The notes beneath the pieces are model-generated. The model made no database searches and was not told the DNA's origin. It saw only the letters and a list, made by a program, of their open reading frames with translations. Position numbers and translations under genes: made by a program. From Acidovorax sp. 69 (GTDB lineage: Bacteria; Pseudomonadota; Gammaproteobacteria; Burkholderiales; Burkholderiaceae_C), in assembly GCF_002797445.1 (NCBI RefSeq), contig NZ_PGEP01000001.1, forward strand, positions 248,001 through 312,000: a stretch of 64,000 nucleotides of DNA, written 5' to 3'. Of the stretch, positions 58,240 through 64,000 are shown piece after piece. How positions within the stretch are numbered: position 1 is the stretch's first letter; each line of letters starts with the position of its first letter.

Positions 58240-59691
58240 TCAGCTGCCCGCCACCACCTCGCGCGCTGAAAAACGCACGCTGAAACGTGCACCGGGTGGC
58301 AGCTGGCCGGGGCGGGCATCTTCGAGCGTGACCTCGGCGCCGTGTTTGCGCGCGATTTCCAGCACGATCGGCAGGCCCAGGCCTGAGCCGTCGGCCTCGC
58401 TGCCCAGCGCACGGTAAAACGGCTGGAACACCAGTTCGCGCTCGGCCTCGGGCACACCGGGGCCCGAGTCTTCGACCTGCAGCAGCAGCACATGGCCAAA
58501 GGTATCGGCCAGCACGCGGGCGGTGACCACGCCGGGCTTGTCGGGCGTGGAGGGGGTGTAGTTGATGGCGTTGTCCACCAGGTTGCGCACCAGCTCCTTG
58601 AGCAAGGTGGGGTTGCCGTCGATCAGCACACCGGGCGAGCCCGGTTCGGCGCCGTCGTAGCCCAGGTCGATTTTCTTGTCGAGCGCGCGGGGCACCGAGT
58701 CGCGGACCACCTCGATGGCCAGGCGCGCCAGGTCGCAGGGCTGGCGTGCGATGCCCACGCCACTGCCCTCGGCCCGTGCCAGCGCCAGCAACTGGTTGAC
58801 GGTGTGCGTGGCGCGGATGCTGGAGCGGCCGATCTGCTGCAGCGAGCGCTTGAGTTCTTCGGTGCTGGTGCCTTCGCGCTGGGCCAGGTCGGCCTGCATG
58901 CGCAGACCCGCCAGCGGGGTCTTGAGCTGGTGCGCGGCATCGGCCAGAAAGCGTTTTTGGGTGGCCAGCGAGTCGTTCAGGCGCGTGAGCAGGTCGTTCA
59001 CCGATGCCACCAGCGGCGCCACTTCGAGTGGCACGGTGCGGTCGTCCAGCGGCGAGAGGTCGTCGGGGTTGCGCGCGCGGATGCGCTGCTCCAGCTGGTT
59101 CAGGGGCTGGATACCGCGCGCCAGCGCCAGCCACACCAGCAACACGGCCAGTGGCAGGATGACAAACTGCGGCAGCATCACACCCTTGATGATTTCGGTG
59201 GCCAGCACACTGCGCTTCTCGCGCGTCTCGGCCACCTGCACCAGTGCCACGGGGGTGTCCTGCAGCGGCAGGCGCACCCAGATGTAGGCCACGCGGATGT
59301 CAATGCCGCGCATCTCAGCGTCGCGCAGCCGCACCTCGCCCGACATGGGGACTTCATCGCTCGGGGGCTCGGGCAGATCCCGCTCGCCGGAGAGGAATTC
59401 ACCACCCGGGCCGATGACCTGGTAATAAACAATGTCCGAGTCATCGGCGCGCAGGATCTCGCTGGCGGGCTGGGGCAGGTTGAACTGTGCCTTGTCGCCC
59501 ACCACGCTCACCAGCTGGGCCAGCGCATGGGCGTTGTATTCGAGCGCGCGGTCGAATGGCTTGTTGGCCAGGCCCTGTGCCACCAGCCAGGTGAGCGCCA
59601 GGCTCACGGGCCACAGCAGCAGCAGCGGCGTGAGCATCCAGTCGAGGATTTCGCCGAACAGGGAGCGCTGCTCTCGCTGGAATATTTTCAA
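58240..59691 (-). CDS. tctE: Sensor histidine kinase, TctE-like
   Basis: 483 residues. TM helix 18-40, periplasmic TctE-type sensor domain (about 41-170; LEYNAHALAQLVSVVGDKAQ), TM helix 178-200, HAMP, then H-box DAAHQLKTPLAGL, N-box NLVDNAINYTP, and G-boxes DSGPGVP and GSGLGLPIV. Likely senses a tricarboxylate or similar acid and phosphorylates the TctD-like regulator. A TTG start at 59691 (MKIFQREQRSLFGEILDW) is supported by family N-termini; no ATG is available before residue 19. A dispersed repeat lies in the 233-bp gap behind the regulator gene. Confidence 0.88.
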   Translation of the reverse strand: MKIFQREQRSLFGEILDWMLTPLLLLWPVSLALTWLVAQGLANKPFDRALEYNAHALAQLVSVVGDKAQFNLPQPASEILRADDSDIVYYQVIGPGGEFLSGERDLPEPPSDEVPMSGEVRLRDAEMRGIDIRVAYIWVRLPLQDTPVALVQVAETREKRSVLATEIIKGVMLPQFVILPLAVLLVWLALARGIQPLNQLEQRIRARNPDDLSPLDDRTVPLEVAPLVASVNDLLTRLNDSLATQKRFLADAAHQLKTPLAGLRMQADLAQREGTSTEELKRSLQQIGRSSIRATHTVNQLLALARAEGSGVGIARQPCDLARLAIEVVRDSVPRALDKKIDLGYDGAEPGSPGVLIDGNPTLLKELVRNLVDNAINYTPSTPDKPGVVTARVLADTFGHVLLLQVEDSGPGVPEAERELVFQPFYRALGSEADGSGLGLPIVLEIARKHGAEVTLEDARPGQLPPGARFSVRFSAREVVAGS

Positions 59692-59715
59692 GGCGTTCGC
59701 CGCAGTAATTTTTGA

Positions 59716-59764
59716 ATGAAAATGGCCTCTAGCGCTTATCCATCATGCGCTAACAGCTATTTTC
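59716..59764 (+). repeat. Dispersed hairpin repeat copy between tctD-like and tctE-like genes
   Basis: AAAATGGCCTCTAGCGCTTA, then TCCATCATGCGCTAACAGC and TATTTT. Lies inside the putative two-gene operon, close before the kinase start, and may act on mRNA between the two genes. A GC-rich tail with GACTCAGGGGGGG near 59,905 resembles the repeat at 2755-2924. Confidence 0.82.
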
Positions 59765-59924
59765 TTTATAGTATTCAACCAGCACGCCATGCCCGTCTAC
59801 AGCCTGTGCGACTGACGCGACCAAGGCCAGTGCACCCGTGGAACTGGCTCTGCCAGGCCACCGGGTGCGTCCACCTCCCGAAGGAGAGGGGAACGGCGCG
59901 AAGCGACTCAGGGGGGGCTTCATA

Positions 59925-60599
<675 letters not shown>

Positions 60600-60734
60600 G
60601 CGGGAGTCTCCTGGTGGGTGGCTGCGGTCTTGCGCCGCGCCTGTGCCGCGATTTTAGGCGGCGCGGCGCCTTGCTGCGCCGCAAGCGGGCCGCGTGCCAT
60701 GGCTTGGCCCCGCGCCTGCGCACCGCCGCCGTCT

Positions 60735-61667
60735 TCAGCGCGGGTCGGTGACCAGCAGCCTGTGCACCAGCGCGGTCAGGTCGGCCTGCAGGCGGGCCAT
60801 GCCCTCGGGCAGCTGGGCCAGCGTGTGCTCGTCCATATAGAGCTTGCGGTTGATCTCCACCTGGATGCTGTGCCGGTGTTGCGCGGGCTTGCCGTAGCGA
60901 CGCACCAGTTCCACGCCCTTGTAGGGGTGGTTGTATTCGACGCTGTATCCGCAGCCGCGCAGGTGATCGCAGATCAGTGCCGACAGGGCGGGGCTGGCCG
61001 TGGTGCCGTCGCGGTCGCCCACCACAAAGTCAGCATGCTGCAACCCCGGATATTCGGTGGCAAAGCGCCCCGCCACGGCGGGCATGGAGTGGCAGTTGAG
61101 GTGGATGCTGTTGCCGTGGCGCGCATGGGCGGCGTCAATGGCGGTTTCCACCGCCGCGTGGTAGGGGCGCCAGCAGCGGTCGATGCGGGCGCGCACCTCG
61201 GCCACGGAAAGCAGCCGGTTGTAGATGGGCTCGCCCTCGTCGGTGAACTTCCAGATCAGGCCCTTGCCCAGCCGCACCTTGCTGAGCACCTGGGGATCGG
61301 TGGAGATGGGGTCGGGCCAGTCGCCGTCGAGCAGGCTGGTGTCCAGCTCGGTCGTGTCGCGGTTGGCATCGAGGTAGATACGGGGGAAGTGGGCTTCGAC
61401 CCAGGCCGCACCCAGGGCGGGTGCGAAGGCGTAGATCTTTTCGACGTGGGTGTCTTCGGCGCGCCGCAGCGTGGGCAGGTCGCAGGCGGAGCCGAAGTCG
61501 CCGGGGTACTGGGTACCGCTGTGTGGCGAGTCGAGCACGAGGGCGGTGTTGCCCGGTATGGATGTCACCGTGCGGGTGGCCGGTTCAGTGGCTAGCCCCG
61601 GCGAGCCGGTGACGCCCGGCTGGGCTTGCAGGAATCGGCGGTGGATCAGTTTCAAGGCTGCGTGCAT
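60735..61667 (-). CDS. N-formylglutamate amidohydrolase
   Basis: 310 residues. FGase family: LVLDSPHSGTQYP, DANRDTTELD, KFTDEGEPIYNR, HLNCHSMPAV and VEINRKLYMDE carry the expected zinc/active-site residues. It would release formate from N-formyl-L-glutamate, as in histidine breakdown, but no hut genes are near. ATG 61667 by length. Two hairpins (61690-61708 and 61720-61748) lie just upstream. Confidence 0.87.
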   Translation of the reverse strand: MHAALKLIHRRFLQAQPGVTGSPGLATEPATRTVTSIPGNTALVLDSPHSGTQYPGDFGSACDLPTLRRAEDTHVEKIYAFAPALGAAWVEAHFPRIYLDANRDTTELDTSLLDGDWPDPISTDPQVLSKVRLGKGLIWKFTDEGEPIYNRLLSVAEVRARIDRCWRPYHAAVETAIDAAHARHGNSIHLNCHSMPAVAGRFATEYPGLQHADFVVGDRDGTTASPALSALICDHLRGCGYSVEYNHPYKGVELVRRYGKPAQHRHSIQVEINRKLYMDEHTLAQLPEGMARLQADLTALVHRLLVTDPR

Positions 61668-61763
61668 AGGCAGAGTGTGCGCAAAGTGGGGCGGCTGGCC
61701 TAGCCGCCCAGACCGGTTGAAGACCATGGTTATCCCTGAGATGGTCTTCCCCAGCTATGGCCG

Positions 61764-61781
61764 CCGGGCCCGCAGGCCCGG
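61764..61781 (-). terminator. Possible terminator of the Bug-protein gene
   Basis: CCGGGCC-cgca-GGCCCGG, 7-bp GC stem 9 bp past the stop of the minus-strand Bug gene. No T tract, so termination efficiency is uncertain. Confidence 0.4.
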
Positions 61782-61789
61782 TGTGGGTG

Positions 61790-62755
61790 TCAATCCAGCG
61801 CGATCTTGGCGTAGGCCGCCACACGCTTCATCTTGTCGATCTCGGTGACGATCTGGGCAGTGAACTCCTTGGGTGTGGTGCCCGAGGGGTAGAGGCCCTG
61901 GCCCGCCAGTCGCTCGCGCACGGCGGGTTCCTTGAGCGCCTGGGCCACGGCCTGCTGAATGCGCTCGACCGCTGCGGCGGGTGTGGCGGCGGGGGCCACC
62001 AGGCCAAACCATGAGGGCTCGTTGGCCTGTTTGAAACCCAGTTCGGCGTAGGTGGGCACATCGGGCAGCACATCCAGTCGCTCATGCCATGACACGGCCA
62101 GCGCCTTGAGCTTGCCCGACTTGACGTGGGGCAGCGACGAGGCGACCTGGTCAAAGTACACCGCCACCTGGCCCGCCAACACGTCGTTGATGGCCGGGCC
62201 TGCACCACGGTAGGGGATGTGCACCATCGAGGTGCCCGTGCTGCTCTTGAACAGCTCACCCCACATGTGGCCAATGGTGCCGTTGCCGGGCGTGGCGTAT
62301 GACACCTTGCCGGGGTTGGCCTTGAGGTGCTTCACAAGGTCCGCGAAGCTCTTGACAGGCAGCACGGCCGGGTTGATGACGATGACGCCAGGCGCCTTCA
62401 CGATCTCGGTCACACCGACAAAGTCTTTGGTCGGGTTGTAGGGCAGCTTGCTGTACACGGCGGGGTTCACGCCGTGCGTGGAGAGCGTGGCCACGCCAAT
62501 GGTGAGGCCATCTGCCGGGGCGCGTGCCACTTCGGCCATGCCAATGGAGCCGCCTGCGCCGCCCCGGTTTTCCAGCACCACGGGCTGCTTGAGGATGCGG
62601 GCCAGCGACTCTTGCAGACTGCGGGCCGTGATGTCTGTTGCACCCCCGGGAGGGAATGGGACGATGAGGCGCAGAGGCTTGCCTTCTTGCGCCAAAGACA
62701 TTCCAGGAACGAAAGATACGGCGGCCAATGCGGAAAGCAGGTGACGGCGTTGCAT
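61790..62755 (-). CDS. Tripartite tricarboxylate transporter (Bug/TctC family) binding protein
   Basis: 321 residues. Signal peptide MQRRHLLSALAAVSFVPGMS (cut near LAQ). Bug fold: LIVPFPPGGATDITAR, VVLENRGGAGGSIG, VSYATPGNGTIGHM, MVHIPYRGAGPAINDVLAGQ, and a ligand Asp in FDQVASS. Binds a carboxylate for a TctAB permease or acts as an orphan sensor subunit; Comamonadaceae carry many orphan Bugs. Divergent from a LysR gene. Confidence 0.92.
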   Translation of the reverse strand: MQRRHLLSALAAVSFVPGMSLAQEGKPLRLIVPFPPGGATDITARSLQESLARILKQPVVLENRGGAGGSIGMAEVARAPADGLTIGVATLSTHGVNPAVYSKLPYNPTKDFVGVTEIVKAPGVIVINPAVLPVKSFADLVKHLKANPGKVSYATPGNGTIGHMWGELFKSSTGTSMVHIPYRGAGPAINDVLAGQVAVYFDQVASSLPHVKSGKLKALAVSWHERLDVLPDVPTYAELGFKQANEPSWFGLVAPAATPAAAVERIQQAVAQALKEPAVRERLAGQGLYPSGTTPKEFTAQIVTEIDKMKRVAAYAKIALD

Positions 62756-62831
62756 GGGGATTTCTCCTATGAAGTGCGTTGAGGTTAAATGAATTGATGT
62801 GCTCTACCAAGCAATGGATATGCCTGATAAC

Positions 62832-62846
62832 ATTCCAATTTGGAAT
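62832..62846. promoter_or_regulatory. LysR operator candidate ATTCCAA-T-TTGGAAT
   Basis: Perfect 7-bp arms around one base, with the T-N11-A pattern of LysR boxes, 17 bp before the LysR start and 77 bp from the Bug start. Likely the regulator's main site. Confidence 0.65.
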
Positions 62847-62862
62847 GATTTGATGACTTACT

Positions 62863-63828
62863 ATGTCCTCGCTGCGCCGTCTCTCACCCCCTTTGCATTT
62901 GTTGCGGGCGTTCTCCACCGTGACGCGGTTTGGCGGCGTGTCGCGCGCGGCTGAGGCGTTGCACCTCACCCAGAGCGCGGTCAGCAAACAAATCAAGGAG
63001 CTGGAAACCTGGGTTGGCGTGCCGTTGTTCGAGCGCAGCCGCAAGCGCCTGGCGTTGACCCCGGCGGGTGAGCGCTATGAAAAGGCCGTGCGCGGGGTGC
63101 TGGCGCAACTGGAGGCTGCCACGCTGGAGCTGATCACCAGCGACGACGGCGGCGGCGCACTGCACCTGTCCAGCTTGCCCACGTTTGCCGCCAAGTGGCT
63201 CATTCCACGGCTGCCGCAGTTCCAGCAGCAGCACCCGCAAATCACGCTGCACTTTGTGCCCTACGTGCACAGCTACGACTTCACGCGGCCCGAGCTGGAC
63301 TGCGCGATTTTGTTTGGCGACGGCCACTGGCCGGGCGCCCATGCCCACCACATAACGGGCAACGATGTGGCGCTGATCGCACCGCGCGCCAAAGTGGCTG
63401 ACTGGGCCATCCATACCCCGCGCGACGTCGCCCAACACACCCTGCTGCGCCATGTCACGGTGCCCGAGGCCTGGCTGCGCTGGAGCGAGACCCATGCCGT
63501 CGAAGGCGCCATCGACCCCCTGGCGGGCCCGCAGTTTGACCAGTTTCAGACCATGATCCGCGCGGTGCAAGCAGGCATGGGCCTGGCGCTGGTGCCCCGT
63601 TGCCTGGTGCAAGACGAGATCACGGCGGGCCTGGTGCGCGAGCCTTTGGCCGATGCCGCCCTGCGTGGTGGTTATCAAAGCGACATGGGCTACTGGTTTT
63701 GTTACCCCGAAGGGCGCACGCAGTTGCATGCGCTGCAGTGCTTTCGGCAGTGGCTGCTGGCCTGCGCCGAGCCTGTGGGGGCTATCGACGCAGCAACGCT
63801 GCTTCAACCACCGGCTGCACCGGCGTAG
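62863..63828 (+). CDS. LysR-family regulator (GcvA-like), divergent from the Bug gene
   Basis: 321 residues. LRAFSTVTRFGGVSRAAEAL and HLTQSAVSKQIKELE form the HTH; the effector domain has PTFAAKWLIPRLPQFQ, the GcvA-group hallmark. Probably controls the Bug gene and itself through the palindrome at 62832. Its 3' end overlaps the convergent MarR-like gene by 25 bp. Confidence 0.9.
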   Translation: MSSLRRLSPPLHLLRAFSTVTRFGGVSRAAEALHLTQSAVSKQIKELETWVGVPLFERSRKRLALTPAGERYEKAVRGVLAQLEAATLELITSDDGGGALHLSSLPTFAAKWLIPRLPQFQQQHPQITLHFVPYVHSYDFTRPELDCAILFGDGHWPGAHAHHITGNDVALIAPRAKVADWAIHTPRDVAQHTLLRHVTVPEAWLRWSETHAVEGAIDPLAGPQFDQFQTMIRAVQAGMGLALVPRCLVQDEITAGLVREPLADAALRGGYQSDMGYWFCYPEGRTQLHALQCFRQWLLACAEPVGAIDAATLLQPPAAPA

Positions 63829-64000
63829 GCCTCCAGCCCAATGGCCACCACGGTGGCCACGTCCTGCCCTACCTCCTCGCGAAACTCGGCTTCGGCCTGC
63901 GCCACCGCATCCCGAAAGGCCTGCAACCAGGCCAGGCCCGTGGGCGTGAAACACACCCGGCGTGCCCGCGCATCCAGCGGGTCGGCTGCACGGGTGACCA
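63804..64000 (-). CDS. MarR-family regulator (C-terminal part, cut by window edge)
   Basis: The last 65 codons are in the window. VTRAADPLDARARRVCFTPT, then GLAWLQAFRDAVAQAEAEF, match the end of the MarR wing (DP.D.RAR.V..T..G) and the dimerisation helix. The stop TGA is at 63804-63806, inside the end of the LysR gene on the other strand. Start and DNA-binding core lie beyond the right edge. Confidence 0.75.
   Translation of the reverse strand, partial: VTRAADPLDARARRVCFTPTGLAWLQAFRDAVAQAEAEFREEVGQDVATVVAIGLEAYAGAAGG

Overview
The window is GC-rich, gene-dense chromosomal DNA. Gene families, codon usage and gene order point to a betaproteobacterium of the Comamonadaceae (Acidovorax / Comamonas / Delftia-like). 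Pointers are the Bug-type (TctC) binding protein, the TctDE-like two-component pair, the extradiol protocatechuate dioxygenase with a separate small alpha subunit, a DNA topoisomerase III ending in a SWIB domain, many LysR regulators, and a roughly 50-bp hairpin repeat scattered between genes. No rRNA, intact tRNA, CRISPR array or complete insertion sequence was seen.

1-7.4 kb is an aromatic-acid module. It holds a complete Liv-type ABC importer (livF cut by the window edge), a GntR/FCD regulator, and a divergent vanillate O-demethylase pair (vanAB). Identical TGTATACA palindromes sit before the transporter, the regulator and vanAB, suggesting one regulon. 7.4-13.7 kb carries a RaiA/HPF-like protein and a coupled pair: a CHASE2 adenylate/guanylate cyclase, and a FecR-TPR-beta-barrel surface protein of about 1,190 residues. 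13.9-19.8 kb has a class I amidotransferase-like hydrolase, ligAB (protocatechuate 4,5-dioxygenase, the logical continuation of vanillate demethylation) with a divergent LysR gene, and a GST / PPOX-type flavoprotein operon with its own LysR gene.

19.8-25 kb is accessory in character. It holds a small exported Ala/Pro/Lys-rich protein, a thiolase remnant, slyD, and three co-directional genes that look like a nuclease island: a PD-(D/E)XK nuclease, a 67-residue protein with an internal 15-residue duplication, and a DUF2779 protein joining a Cas4-like and a DEDD exonuclease-like domain. 25-39 kb is mostly ordinary metabolism and regulation: pirin, a WYL regulator, NIPSNAP, an SDR with LysR, a racemase, HipA-like YjjJ, a RIO kinase, a DTW protein, a methyltransferase, VOC and a flavin reductase.

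39-46.5 kb is the second accessory zone. It has a DUF2130 gene, a self-inhibited Fic enzyme, a decayed second DUF2130 copy, a possible IS21-family end, a conspicuously AT-rich two-gene unit of unknown function (unknown protein plus multi-pass membrane protein), a tRNA-like remnant and a NERD-UvrD helicase. 46.8-64 kb holds a frameshifted MFS transporter, a protein tyrosine phosphatase, an AraC regulator, a GDPD lipoprotein, topB-SWIB divergent from a SET-domain protein across a 47-bp alternating purine-pyrimidine tract, birA, a frameshifted SPOR-like protein, a TctE/TctD-like pair, an N-formylglutamate amidohydrolase, a Bug protein with divergent LysR, and the 3' end of a MarR gene.

Two sequence-wide patterns stand out. 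The hairpin repeat occurs about a dozen times, nearly always in one orientation, and supplies stop codons to neighbouring genes or lies inside a reading frame. Three genes are broken by single-base deficits in C or G homopolymers, which suggests consensus errors or slippage.
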